This document shows positions 54,623 through 63,347 of a stretch of DNA of 64,000 nt, piece after piece. The notes beneath the pieces were generated by a model. It did not search any database. It saw nothing but the letters and a program-made list of their open reading frames with translations, and was not told the origin of the DNA. The position numbers and the translations under genes were made by a program. The first letter of the stretch is position 1. Every line of letters starts with the position of its first letter. Origin of the DNA: an uncultured Rhizobium sp. (GTDB lineage Bacteria; Pseudomonadota; Alphaproteobacteria; Rhizobiales; Rhizobiaceae); NCBI GenBank assembly GCA_945952315.1, contig CAMFIE010000004.1, positions 149,718 through 213,717 on the forward strand, in the 5' to 3' direction.

Positions 54623-56062
54623 TTATTTGTTGGCAAAATCCGCAAGGCCACTGCCCCACGGGCCGTGGTGCAAATCCTTGCCGTCCAGCCGGTCAAAGCC
54701 ATGTGCGCCGAAGAAATCGCGCTGGGCCTGAATGAGATTGGCCGTGCCGCGCGCCTGCCGGTAGGCATCGAAATAGGCAAGCGCCGAGGCGAGCGCAGGA
54801 ACCGGAAGCCCCGCCGTGAAGGCAGCCGCCACCACGCGGCGAAGCGAGGGAAGCGCCTGTTTCAGCATCGTGGCAAAGGCGGGTGTCACCACCAGATTGG
54901 CGGCATCCGGATTTGCGGTGAAAGCCTTGGTGATCTCGTCGAGGAACTGCGAGCGGATGATGCAGCCTGCGCGCCAGATGCGGGCAATCGTCGGCATCGG
55001 CAGGTTCCAGCCGAATTCGCGGCTGGCTTCCGCCATCACCGCGAAGCCCTGCGCATAGGCCCCGATCTTTGCGGCAAAGAGCGCAAGCTCGAGATCATCC
55101 ACCAGCCCCGGCCCGCCGGTCAGCACGAAGGGCTGGCGCTCATCGCCCAGAACCTTTGCCGCAGCCTCACGCTCGCTTTTCAGCGCCGAAAGGCTGCGGG
55201 CTGCGACCGCCGCCTCGATGGCAGTTGCGGGAATACCCATCTGCTGCGCCTCGATGACCGACCATTTGCCGGTGCCCTTCTGTCCCGCCTTGTCGAGGAT
55301 CATGTCCACCATCGCCGTTCCCGTTACCGGGTCCTTGGCGGCGAGCACGGCAGCGGTGATCTCGATCAGATAGGAGTTGAGGCGGCCCTTGTTCCAATTG
55401 GCAAAGATCGCGCCCGTATCAGCTGCGGATTTGCCGAGCCCGTCACGCAGGATACCGTAGATTTCGGCAATCATCTGCATGTCGGCATATTCGATGCCGT
55501 TGTGGATGGTCTTGACGAAGTGCCCTGCCCCATCATTCCCCAGCCAGGCCGCGCAAGGCTCGCCATCATAGCGGGCCGCAATGGAGGTGAGCACCGGCTC
55601 GACGCGCTTCCAGCTTTCCTCCGTGCCGCCGACCATGATCGACGGACCATGGCGCGCGCCCTCCTCGCCACCGGAAACGCCCATGCCGATGAAGGTGAGG
55701 CCCGTTCCTTCCAGCCGCTTGAAGCGGGCAAGCGTATCGCGGAAATTGGCATTGCCCGCATCGATGATGATATCACCGGCAGAAAGATCGGCCTGAAGCG
55801 CGGTGATCTGCTGATCAACGGGATCACCCGCCTTGATCATGATGATGATCGGGCGCGGCGGGCGGATGGCCGCCACGAATTCCGCCATGGAATAACAGGG
55901 CACGATGCGGTCGGCGAGTTCGCCTGCGGAAGCCATGAAGGCATCGGTCGCGGCAGGCGTCCGGTTGAAAACCGCAATGCGGTTGCCCTTTTCGGCAATG
56001 TTGAGGGCGAGGTTCGAACCCATCACCCCAAGTCCGATCAACCCGATTTCCGCTGCCTGCAT
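54623..56062 (-). CDS. gnd: 6-phosphogluconate dehydrogenase, decarboxylating
   Basis: Oxidative pentose phosphate enzyme making ribulose 5-phosphate, CO2 and NADPH. The 479-residue protein has the NADP motif GLIGLGVMGSNLALNIA, FIGMGVSGGEEGARHGPSIM, the 6PGD signature with catalytic Lys in GHFVKTIHNGIEYADMQM, and DKAGQKGTGKWSVIEA. ATG 56062 is selected because GGAGGAG is seven bases upstream; ATG 56092 is in frame without support. The palindromic element lies directly upstream. Confidence 0.97.
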   Translation of the reverse strand: MQAAEIGLIGLGVMGSNLALNIAEKGNRIAVFNRTPAATDAFMASAGELADRIVPCYSMAEFVAAIRPPRPIIIMIKAGDPVDQQITALQADLSAGDIIIDAGNANFRDTLARFKRLEGTGLTFIGMGVSGGEEGARHGPSIMVGGTEESWKRVEPVLTSIAARYDGEPCAAWLGNDGAGHFVKTIHNGIEYADMQMIAEIYGILRDGLGKSAADTGAIFANWNKGRLNSYLIEITAAVLAAKDPVTGTAMVDMILDKAGQKGTGKWSVIEAQQMGIPATAIEAAVAARSLSALKSEREAAAKVLGDERQPFVLTGGPGLVDDLELALFAAKIGAYAQGFAVMAEASREFGWNLPMPTIARIWRAGCIIRSQFLDEITKAFTANPDAANLVVTPAFATMLKQALPSLRRVVAAAFTAGLPVPALASALAYFDAYRQARGTANLIQAQRDFFGAHGFDRLDGKDLHHGPWGSGLADFANK

Positions 56063-56092
56063 GTCGCGACTCCTCCGCTTGAGTTGCGACAT

Positions 56093-56443
56093 TAGAGCAG
56101 AGTTCGAGCTGATTGGATCAGTTCTGTTGGCTCAAACCGGGGTTTTCCACGAGGAAGTCGGCGCAGGAGATAGCGTGCCTATCTCCAAGCCGGCTGACGC
56201 AAGTGGAAAGCCGGTTTCAGCCAACCCCTTGCAGCGCCGCGCGTCGTTCCGACGCGCATAGGACGCTGCAACGTTGGAAATGGCATGGCGCGTCAAGCGC
56301 GCCATGCGGGGCGGGATGAATTTTCCCGATTACCGTCGGCCTTCGCCTCGACCGTATATCCAGATATGGCCTTCGGCGAAGTCCTCGGTCCTCGGGAAAA
56401 TTCCTTCCCGCAGAATGATTCAATCAGCTCGAACTCTGCTCTA
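56093..56443. repeat. 351-bp palindromic element with perfect 23-bp terminal inverted repeats
   Basis: The ends are perfect inverted repeats (23 bp at 56093-56115 starting tagagcagagttcgagctg, and its complement at 56421-56443). Inside are further stems: 56127-56140 with 56211-56224 (13 of 14 pairs), ggagatag/ctatctcc at 56166-56186, tgcagcg/cgctgca enclosing gcgcgtcg/cgacgcgc at 56230-56270, a 10-bp stem at 56283-56307, and ttttcccga/tcgggaaaa at 56321-56400. There is no coding frame and no clean target duplication. It resembles rhizobial intergenic mosaic elements (RIME) or a MITE. Confidence 0.8.
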
Positions 56444-56488
56444 GTTGCATCAGATGCGCATTCGGGCAAGCGTTGAGTACGACTTTGG

Positions 56489-56644
56489 TCAGGTCACCGG
56501 CTTGTCGTCGCCATCATCCAGCGCACGCCAGGCGGCACCGTCCAGGTCCTCGTACTGGCCGGATTTCAGCGACCAGAGAAAGGCCGCCAGGCCAAGACCG
56601 CCCATCAGAAGCGCAACGGGAATGAGAATGATCAGGTTGCTCAT
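56489..56644 (-). CDS. ccoS: cbb3-type cytochrome oxidase assembly protein CcoS
   Basis: A 51-residue membrane protein, MSNLIILIPVALLMGGLGLA at the N-terminus (one TM helix), then FLWSLKSGQYEDLDGAAWRA and the tail DDGDDKPVT. The pattern of a TM helix followed by FxWxxxSGQYxDL is diagnostic of CcoS, needed to put heme and copper into CcoN. Its start overlaps the ccoI stop by one base (TGATG), closing ccoG-fixH-ccoI-ccoS. Confidence 0.95.
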   Translation of the reverse strand: MSNLIILIPVALLMGGLGLAAFLWSLKSGQYEDLDGAAWRALDDGDDKPVT

Positions 56645-58941
56645 CAGGCAAAACTCGCATTGGCAGGCAGGCCGCTTCCGGCCTTGTCTTCCTGCCGCTT
56701 TTCCTCGAGCCGCGCAAGCCGGTTGAGCCGCAAGGCATTCACGACCACGATCAGGGACGAGGTGGACATGGCAATCGAGGCCACCAGCGGCGTGGCATAG
56801 CCTGCAATCGCAATCGGCACGGCAAAGACATTGTAACCGATGGCGAGCGCGAAGTTTTCCCGGATCAGGCGACCGGCGCGGCGCGAAATCTCGATGGCGA
56901 GCGGCACCGCTTCAAGGCCCTCGCGCAGAAAGACGAAATCGGCAGCCTGACGACCGATATCCGCAGCTGTCGCAGGCGCCATCGACACATGGGCCGCAGC
57001 AAGTGCCGGTGCATCATTGATGCCATCACCCACCATCAGCAGCTTGTGCCCGGCCTCGCCTGCCCTGACGCAGTAATCAGCCTTGTCACGCGGCGAAAGT
57101 GCGGCCTTCCACTCGGCAATGCCGAGGCGCGCGGCGAGCTCCTTCACCACCGGCGCACGGTCGCCGGAAAGCACGATGGAAGAAAAGCCGGACTTCGCAA
57201 GCGAAGCGATGGTCTTCTGCGCCCCGGGGCGCGGCATGTCTTCAAACAGGAAGGATTGAAGCAGCCTGCCGTCAAGCGACAACACCACTTCGGACGCTGC
57301 CTCGCGTTCTGCCGCGGAATCGGCATCCTGCGGGCAGGCAAAGCGGCGATTGCCGAGCCGGTAAATGCCCTCCGGCGTCACGGCTTCCAGCCCCTCGCCC
57401 GGCTTTTCTGAAACTTCGGCAAAGTCATGCGCCTCTGTCGCCACCTGCACGATGGCGCGTGATAGCGGATGGCGTGAATGCAGCGCCAGACCTGCGGCAA
57501 GCGCAAGCCGGTCCAGACGGGTATCCGCAAGGTTGGTGAGCCGCGGGCGGCCGATAGTGAGCGTGCCGGTCTTGTCGAAGACCACGCTGTCCACTTCCGC
57601 AAGCCGCTCCATCGCCGAGCCGTCTTTTACCATGATGCCGTTCTGGAATAGACGGCCAGCGGCCACCACCTGCACCACCGGCACGGCGAGACCAAGCGCG
57701 CAAGGGCAGGTGATGATCAGCACGGACACGGCAATCAGCAGCGCCTCCTTCCAGTCTCCGCCAAAGATGCCCCAGCCGAGGAAGGAAAGCAGCGCCAGAA
57801 GATGCACGGCGGGCGAATAATATTGCGCGGCGCGATCCGCGATGCGGCGATAGCGGGCGCGCCCGCCCTCTGCCGCTTCCATCAGGCCGATGATTTCGGA
57901 AAGGAAGCTGTCGCGTGCCGTGGCCGTCGCCTCGACCACCATGGAACCGGTGAGGCTCAAGGTTCCCGCCTGCAGCATGTCGCCGGCACCCGCCGCAACC
58001 GGCTGGCTCTCGCCATTGACGATCGACATGTCGATATCCGACAGGCCGGAAATCACCTTGCCATCCACCGGAACGCGGTCGCCTGCGGCAATCGCGATGC
58101 GGTCGCCGGGGCGGATATCCTCCACCGGGCGATATTCGCGGGCGCCATCCGGCAGGATGACCATGGCACCGCGCGGCGAAAGACGGGCAAGACCGGTGAT
58201 TGCCGAGCGGGCGCGGTCGCGCATCACATGCTCCAGCGTACGTCCGATCAGAAGGAAGAACAGCAGCGACACCGTCGCATCAAACCAGGCATGCGGCCCG
58301 TGATGGATCGTTTCCCAGAGCGACATGGCATAGGAAAGCGTGATCGCCAGCGAAATCGGCACATCCATATTGGTGCGGCCATGCTTCAGCGCACCCCAGG
58401 CGGAGCGGTAGAAGAAGCGGCCCGCAAAGATCAGTACCGGTCCGGCAATCAGGCCGGAAATCCAGTGGAAAAGATCACGGGTCGCGTCGGTTGCGCCCGA
58501 CCAGACGGAGACCGAGAGCAGCATGATATTGGCGGCGGCGAAGCCGGAAATCGCCACGGCCCGGATCAGCTCGTTGCGATAGGCATCATTCACCTCTTCT
58601 GCCGTGGTGAAGAGATGCGCGTCATATCCGGTTGCAGCAATCAGGGCCGCGAGTTCCGCCGGGTTGGTGCGAACACCATTGGCCTCTTCCTTCCAGACGA
58701 AGGAAACGCGCCTGGTCGAAAGGTTCACGCGGGCACGGGTGACGAGCGGGCTCTTCTTCAGCGCCTGCTCCACCGTGGTGATGCAGGTGCCGCAATACAC
58801 CTTCGGCACGGAAAGATCCGTCTGGCGCAGCCCGTTGCCCAGCTCCCGGCTGGATAGCCACAGCTCTTCCGCCGTCGGCAGGCCATGGGAAATCTTTTCG
58901 AATTCCAGGGCTCCTTCGGTTCCGGGCGCGCAGCAGCTCAT
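56644..58941 (-). CDS. ccoI: Copper-translocating P-type ATPase CcoI/FixI
   Basis: P1B-type ATPase supplying copper for the cbb3 oxidase. The 765-residue protein has an N-terminal metal-binding domain with C50-xx-C53 (KVYCGTCITTVEQ), eight predicted TM helices, the ion-path motif ITCPCALGLAVP near 413, the phosphorylation motif VFDKTGTLT near 455, and the hinge GDGINDAPALAAAHVS near residue 655. MSCC at the N-terminus adds two Cys. Overlaps fixH and ccoS by one base each. Also known as fixI. Confidence 0.96.
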   Translation of the reverse strand: MSCCAPGTEGALEFEKISHGLPTAEELWLSSRELGNGLRQTDLSVPKVYCGTCITTVEQALKKSPLVTRARVNLSTRRVSFVWKEEANGVRTNPAELAALIAATGYDAHLFTTAEEVNDAYRNELIRAVAISGFAAANIMLLSVSVWSGATDATRDLFHWISGLIAGPVLIFAGRFFYRSAWGALKHGRTNMDVPISLAITLSYAMSLWETIHHGPHAWFDATVSLLFFLLIGRTLEHVMRDRARSAITGLARLSPRGAMVILPDGAREYRPVEDIRPGDRIAIAAGDRVPVDGKVISGLSDIDMSIVNGESQPVAAGAGDMLQAGTLSLTGSMVVEATATARDSFLSEIIGLMEAAEGGRARYRRIADRAAQYYSPAVHLLALLSFLGWGIFGGDWKEALLIAVSVLIITCPCALGLAVPVVQVVAAGRLFQNGIMVKDGSAMERLAEVDSVVFDKTGTLTIGRPRLTNLADTRLDRLALAAGLALHSRHPLSRAIVQVATEAHDFAEVSEKPGEGLEAVTPEGIYRLGNRRFACPQDADSAAEREAASEVVLSLDGRLLQSFLFEDMPRPGAQKTIASLAKSGFSSIVLSGDRAPVVKELAARLGIAEWKAALSPRDKADYCVRAGEAGHKLLMVGDGINDAPALAAAHVSMAPATAADIGRQAADFVFLREGLEAVPLAIEISRRAGRLIRENFALAIGYNVFAVPIAIAGYATPLVASIAMSTSSLIVVVNALRLNRLARLEEKRQEDKAGSGLPANASFA

Positions 58942-59438
58942 TATTTCTCTCCATCCACCAGGATGCGAACGGCCTCATGCATGACGATATCCTTGCCGCG
59001 AAGCGCCTCGGATTCAACAATCCACTGGCCGGGCGGCACCATGCGGGTGGCCACGAACAGACCGGCACCGGCGGGCGTCAGCTTCAGTTCGAAATCCTGC
59101 CTGTCGCCAACCGGGCGGCGGAAGCGCAGGGTTACCGTGTCGGCAATCACGCTATCCGCCTTCGTATCGGTCAGCTGGTAACGGATCGCATCCTTCTTCA
59201 CGTCCAGCGTGCCACGCACGCCGGAGGCCTCGATGGTGCGGGCAAGCGCTGCCTTTTCGTTGAACTGCTGGCTTGCCACATAGGTGTTTTCCACCACGAG
59301 CCCGCTCCAGCTGGAATGGGCAAACCAGGCCATGGTGAAGTTCACGGCGATGATCGTGCCGAAGAACAGACCCATGACGATGGCCATATGCTTGCCGGTG
59401 AAGACGAAGCTGGACTTGCTGCTGGTGTCGACGTTCAT
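58941..59438 (-). CDS. fixH: FixH/CcoH, cbb3 oxidase assembly protein
   Basis: A 165-residue membrane protein with one N-terminal TM helix (GKHMAIVMGLFFGTIIAVNFTMA, read as two parts) and a periplasmic domain. The FixH motif is visible in AWFAHSSWSGLVVENTYVASQ and the later FELKLTPAGAGLFVA and PPGQWIVE. It stabilises oxidase assembly together with CcoG and CcoI. Start and stop overlap neighbours by one base (TAATG at both ends), implying tight translational coupling. Confidence 0.94.
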   Translation of the reverse strand: MNVDTSSKSSFVFTGKHMAIVMGLFFGTIIAVNFTMAWFAHSSWSGLVVENTYVASQQFNEKAALARTIEASGVRGTLDVKKDAIRYQLTDTKADSVIADTVTLRFRRPVGDRQDFELKLTPAGAGLFVATRMVPPGQWIVESEALRGKDIVMHEAVRILVDGEK

Positions 59439-61015
59439 TACTTGGCCTCCGGTCCGGTAAACGAGGTGGTCACGGTGTCTTTCTCGTGCGCCTGCTTGTC
59501 CTCGAGAATGAAGGTGAATTCGGTGTCCTTGTCTGTCACCTTGCCCGGCGGCAGGGTGACGAAGACCTTCATCGGCTCGGCCTTGTCCGGATCAGCCTCG
59601 AAGGTAAAGATGCGGCCCGTTGCATCCGAAACGGTCGGGATCTTCATTGTCGCATCCGGAAGGCCCTCGATGGAAAGCTCCATGTGGCGCGGTTCGGGGA
59701 TCATGTTCAGCGCCTTGACGGTGAAGCCGTTGCGGATCGATCCGTCCGATTCCAGTACGAACTGCGGATTGCGGTCCTTGATCACATTGAGTTCCAGACG
59801 GTCACGCGACAGGAGCGCAATCAGAAGCGCGATGCCGACAGCAGACCATGCGCCCATGTAGATCAGTGTGCGCAGACGGAAGATCACGCGCCAGTCGAAA
59901 TGGCGGATCTTGTCGTTGAACTTGCCATTTTCATCGCGGATGTTGCGCGGGTTGATCGGGCCGGTGCCATTGTCGGTCGCCAGCGCCATATTGTCCTGAT
60001 ACTCGCGCAAGGTGGCATAGTGGATCAGGCCGCGTTCGAGACCCAGCTTGTCCATCACGCCATCGCAGGCATCGATGCAGAGCGCACAGGTGATGCATTC
60101 CAGCTGCTGGCCATCGCGAATGTCGATGCCCATCGGGCAAACGGCGACGCAGGCATTGCAATCCACGCAATCGCCCAGCACCTCACCGGCAGCGGCCGCC
60201 TTCTTGGAATGCTTGCCGCGCGGCTCGCCACGCCAGTCGTTATAGGTGACGACGAGCGAATCCTCGTCCAGCATGGCTGCCTGAATGCGCGGCCAGGGGC
60301 ACATATAGGTGCAGACCTGCTCACGCATCAGCCCGCCGAAAACATAGGTCGTAGCCGTGAGAATGGCGACGGTAATATAGGCAATCGGATCGGCCTGCCC
60401 GGTCAGGAAGTTGAAACCGAGGGTCGGGGCGTCGGCGAAATAGAAAATCCAGGCACCGCCGGTCGCAACGCCGATGGCAAGCCAGATCGCGTGCTTCACC
60501 ACCCGCTTCGAAATCTTGTCAAAGCTCCAGGGGGCGCTGTCCAGCTTTATGCGGGCGTTGCGGTCGCCTTCCACCGCGCGCTCGACCACGAGGAACAGGT
60601 CGACCCAGACCGTCTGCGGACAGGTATAGCCGCACCAGGCGCGTCCGACAGCGGAAGTGACCAGAAACAGCCCGAACCCGGCCATGACCAGCAATCCGGC
60701 CACGAAGAAGAATTCCTGCGGCCAGATTTCGATGAAGAAGAAATAGAACCGGCGATTGGCGATATCCACCAGCACGGCCTGATCCGGTGCAAATGGCCCG
60801 CGATCCCAGCGAATCCAAGGGGTCAGATAATAGATCCCGAGCGTGATCAGCATCACCAGCCACTTGAACTGGCGGAACCGGCCGGAAGCGCGCTTCGGAT
60901 GGATTTTCTTGCGCGCTTCATAGAGCGGCTGCCGCACCTTCGCCGAATTCACCGGCGAGGCGTCCAGACGTTCGATTTCTTCGGGTTTCAGCTTGGGATC
61001 CGTATAGAGATTCAT
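59438..61015 (-). CDS. ccoG: CcoG/FixG, iron-sulfur membrane protein for cbb3 oxidase assembly
   Basis: Copper-reducing ferredoxin-like membrane protein. The 525-residue chain has five TM helices, GRAWCGYTCPQTVWVDLF near residue 130, two [4Fe-4S] motifs, CVDCNACVAVCP near 281 and CITCALCIDACD near 305, and a periplasmic Ig-like C-terminal domain. ATG 61015 starts the usual MNLYTDPKLKPEEIERL; an ATG at 61108 is in frame but adds an Arg-rich tail. The FNR/FixK-type box lies 142 bases upstream. First gene of ccoG-fixH-ccoI-ccoS. Confidence 0.96.
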   Translation of the reverse strand: MNLYTDPKLKPEEIERLDASPVNSAKVRQPLYEARKKIHPKRASGRFRQFKWLVMLITLGIYYLTPWIRWDRGPFAPDQAVLVDIANRRFYFFFIEIWPQEFFFVAGLLVMAGFGLFLVTSAVGRAWCGYTCPQTVWVDLFLVVERAVEGDRNARIKLDSAPWSFDKISKRVVKHAIWLAIGVATGGAWIFYFADAPTLGFNFLTGQADPIAYITVAILTATTYVFGGLMREQVCTYMCPWPRIQAAMLDEDSLVVTYNDWRGEPRGKHSKKAAAAGEVLGDCVDCNACVAVCPMGIDIRDGQQLECITCALCIDACDGVMDKLGLERGLIHYATLREYQDNMALATDNGTGPINPRNIRDENGKFNDKIRHFDWRVIFRLRTLIYMGAWSAVGIALLIALLSRDRLELNVIKDRNPQFVLESDGSIRNGFTVKALNMIPEPRHMELSIEGLPDATMKIPTVSDATGRIFTFEADPDKAEPMKVFVTLPPGKVTDKDTEFTFILEDKQAHEKDTVTTSFTGPEAK

Positions 61016-61156
61016 CGATGTCACCTGTGCCCTGCAGCCGTTCCGGTTCCCGAATTTACCGCCAGCTGGATTCAACCGTGTGATTGCCCGGTACGGACGG
61101 CGCCGCATCCAGGCAATCTCATGGTTCCCTCATCCCACTTCACCCCGCAAGCCGCC

Positions 61157-61170
61157 TTGACTTAAATCAA
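61157..61170. promoter_or_regulatory. FNR/FixK-type box upstream of ccoG
   Basis: TTGAC-ttaa-ATCAA, nine of ten conserved positions of the TTGAT-N4-ATCAA anaerobox. Located in the 255-base gap between divergent ccoG and the SRPBCC gene. A class II promoter would begin near 61122 on the minus strand, giving a leader of about 107 bases to ATG 61015. Confidence 0.65.
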
Positions 61171-61270
61171 GCAGCGGCGAACGGTCGCCCCTGACAAACG
61201 TTATTCCCACTCTCGCCTTTTCTGCCTTTCGCGAGCATGGTGGCCAGCCAGAATCCACGGTGAAGGGAAG

Positions 61271-61708
61271 ATGTGCTTGGAAAACCGGCAGTCGGGGCCG
61301 TATCGGGCCGAAATCATTCATGTCGGCATCGCCCGCGACTGGCAGGCGGTCTATGACTTTGCCAGCCGGCCGGACAACATGCCGCAGTGGGCAAGCGGGC
61401 TTTCCACGACGATGCGGAAGCAGGGGGAGGACTATGTTGCCGATGGCGGGCCAGTTGGCGAGATCCGGATTCGATTCGCACCCCGCAACGCATTTGGGGT
61501 GATCGATCATACAGTGACGCTGGCGAGCGGCGTATCGGTGTTCAACGCGCTCCGGGTGGTGCCGAATGGCGAAGGCGCGGAGGTGATGTTCACGCTTCTG
61601 CAGATGCCGGGCACGGATGACGAAGCCTTTGCGCAGGATGCCGCCCATGTGCGCAAGGATCTCATGCAGCTGAAAACCATACTCGAAAACGAAAACAGGG
61701 GCCACTGA
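61271..61708 (+). CDS. SRPBCC family protein
   Basis: A 145-residue cytoplasmic protein of the SRPBCC (START/polyketide cyclase) fold: IIHVGIARDWQAVYDFASRP is the first strand and helix, DNMPQWASGL the next conserved stretch, and VMFTLLQMPGTDDEAFAQD leads into the C-terminal helix AHVRKDLMQLKTILE. Ligand unknown. It is divergent from ccoG and interrupts the two cbb3 blocks with no evident link to respiration. ATG 61271 is preceded by GAAGGGAAG. Confidence 0.85.
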   Translation: MCLENRQSGPYRAEIIHVGIARDWQAVYDFASRPDNMPQWASGLSTTMRKQGEDYVADGGPVGEIRIRFAPRNAFGVIDHTVTLASGVSVFNALRVVPNGEGAEVMFTLLQMPGTDDEAFAQDAAHVRKDLMQLKTILENENRGH

Positions 61709-61717
61709 GGGCCCCTG
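61696..61717. terminator. Hairpin at the end of the SRPBCC gene
   Basis: An 8-bp stem caggggcc / ggcccctg, loop actgag, spans the SRPBCC stop codon and lies before the convergent secreted-protein gene. No T-run on the plus strand and GTTTTCG on the minus strand, so it mainly suits the minus-strand gene. Confidence 0.5.
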
Positions 61718-61741
61718 CTCGCTTCACGATCGAAAGGCCGA

Positions 61742-62227
61742 TCATTCGCCCTTCTTGATGCTGTTGACGATGCCCATGAAGGCTTCCTGATCCTTCTTTT
61801 CCGTTTCCGGATCGGACCAGGTCATGACCAGGACAGCGTTCTTCTCGTCGATGCCGATGGCAGCGAGCGCGATGGAGGCGTCGCCTTCCTTGTCCTTGCC
61901 GGTCCATTCGATCACGAAAGCCGGCATGCCATTGATCTGGATGTCCTGCTTCTTGGCGGAGTCCTTGTTGAGCTCGACGCCCTTTTCTTCAAAGAACTTC
62001 ATGCCTTCGTCGACGGTCGCGGTAAGGTCCGTCATTTCGGTTGCTTCAACGGAGACATAGGTGCCGTTCGGCGAGTTCGCATCCACGCCACCGTCATAGG
62101 TGTTCGGGCTCCAGTCATCCGGGATTTCGACGGTCACGCCGCCTTCTTCGCCGATGTTGAAAGAACCCGCGAAGGCCACGGCCGGGGCAGCCACTGCAAG
62201 CGTGAGCGCAAGGAGAATGTGACGCAC
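61742..62227 (-). CDS. Secreted protein of unknown function
   Basis: A 161-residue exported protein: signal peptide MRHILLALTLAVAAPAVAFA, mature part starting GSFNIGEEGGVTVEIPDDWSP, acidic and lysine-rich, with FVIEWTGKDKEGDASIALAAIG and AVLVMTWSDPE later. It looks like a small beta-rich domain of the kind often named lipid/phage-type DUF1795-like, but no family is certain. GTG 62227 is chosen because AGAGGA lies eight bases upstream and the signal peptide begins there. The ATG frame upstream would hide the signal. Confidence 0.75.
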   Translation of the reverse strand: MRHILLALTLAVAAPAVAFAGSFNIGEEGGVTVEIPDDWSPNTYDGGVDANSPNGTYVSVEATEMTDLTATVDEGMKFFEEKGVELNKDSAKKQDIQINGMPAFVIEWTGKDKEGDASIALAAIGIDEKNAVLVMTWSDPETEKKDQEAFMGIVNSIKKGE

Positions 62228-62415
62228 GAGATTGATCCTCTGTTTTACGGTGTTGATTCTTCTGGTGATTATGCGGGTGATTTGACAAATGCCAATCATA
62301 CACATCACTAAACATCATTATTGCCCGTTTCGCATCAGTGCGTATCGTGCGAAATCGCCTCACATGCCATCCGCTTACAACCTTTTTTGGGCCGGTATGC
62401 ATCTGTCGGACATGA

Positions 62416-62446
62416 AAAAGGCGGCATCCGCAAGGGATGCCGCCTT
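62416..62446 (-). terminator. Terminator of the ccoNOQP operon
   Basis: A perfect 12-bp stem (aaggcggcatcc / ggatgccgcctt, loop gcaag) followed on the minus strand by TTTTT, 35 bases after the ccoP stop. Confidence 0.9.
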
Positions 62447-62480
62447 CTGATTTCACGGGGTTATTTGCCCCCTGTGCAGC

Positions 62481-63344
62481 TTATTCGCCGCCGCCCAGCG
62501 AGTGGACGTATACAGCAAGCTGCTTCACGGTGCTGTCGCCAAGGCGAACACCCCAGGCAGGCATCACGCCATGCTTCGGATGGGAAATCTGTGCCGCGAT
62601 TTCCTCTTCGCCATTCACCTTCAGCCAGATGGCGTCGGCGAGGTTCGGAGCACCGAATTCACGGTTGCCTTGTGCATTTTCGCCATGGCAGGCCGCGCAG
62701 TTTTCGGTGAAGACCTGCTTGCCGGGAGCAACGAGGGCTTCGTCCGATGCCTTGCCCGTGAGGCTGACCACATAGGCTGCAACCTGCTTGATCTGCTCCG
62801 GCTGGAGCACATCGGCAAAGGCGGGCATTTCAGAGGTGCGGGTTTCCGGATCGCCGGCATAACGGATACCGTGGTTGAGCGTGGTGTAGATATCTTCCAC
62901 CTTGCCGCCCCAGAGCCAGTCATTGTCGTTGAGGTTCGGGAAGCCCTTGGCACCGGCAGCGCCGGAGCCATGGCAGGGCGCGCAATTGTTCTTGAAGGCC
63001 GCAGCGCCGCCGGCGGTTGCGAATTCAAGAAGTGCCTTGTCCTTGGCAATATCGCCAACCGGGGTGGCGGCGATCTTGTCGAGCGTCGCCTTCTGTGCGG
63101 CCTTGGCGGCATCCATTTCCGCCGTCAGCGCGCTGCGGCTCGAATAGTTGGACGTGCCCTTGTAATTGGTCGTCAGCCCCGGGAAGGACGGATAGACCAC
63201 GGCATAGCCGATTGCCCAGAGGATCGTCAGGTAGAAGCACCAGACCCACCAGCGGGGCATGGGGTTATTGAGCTCGCGAATGCCATCCCACTCATGGCCA
63301 GTGGTGGAGACGCCACTGATTTCGTCGATATGTTTCTCAGCCAT
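62481..63344 (-). CDS. ccoP: cbb3-type cytochrome oxidase subunit III (diheme)
   Basis: Electron-entry subunit of the high-affinity oxidase, 287 residues. An N-terminal TM helix (about 33-55) is followed by two cytochrome c domains with heme motifs C121-APCH and C216-AACH and the axial Met residues in SEMPAF (M173) and GVMPAW (M261). ATG 63344 has AGGAGG just upstream, three bases after ccoQ ends, so they are cotranslated from the ccoNOQP transcript. Confidence 0.97.
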   Translation of the reverse strand: MAEKHIDEISGVSTTGHEWDGIRELNNPMPRWWVWCFYLTILWAIGYAVVYPSFPGLTTNYKGTSNYSSRSALTAEMDAAKAAQKATLDKIAATPVGDIAKDKALLEFATAGGAAAFKNNCAPCHGSGAAGAKGFPNLNDNDWLWGGKVEDIYTTLNHGIRYAGDPETRTSEMPAFADVLQPEQIKQVAAYVVSLTGKASDEALVAPGKQVFTENCAACHGENAQGNREFGAPNLADAIWLKVNGEEEIAAQISHPKHGVMPAWGVRLGDSTVKQLAVYVHSLGGGE

Positions 63345-63347
63345 TTC

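Noticed and set aside
56093..56443. Insertion sequence with transposase
   Set aside because: No frame longer than about 100 codons with transposase motifs lies inside; only structure is seen.
56080..56460. Target site duplication flanking the palindromic element
   Set aside because: Left flank ends gcgacat and right flank begins gttgcat; there is partial likeness but no clean direct repeat, so transposition is not proven.
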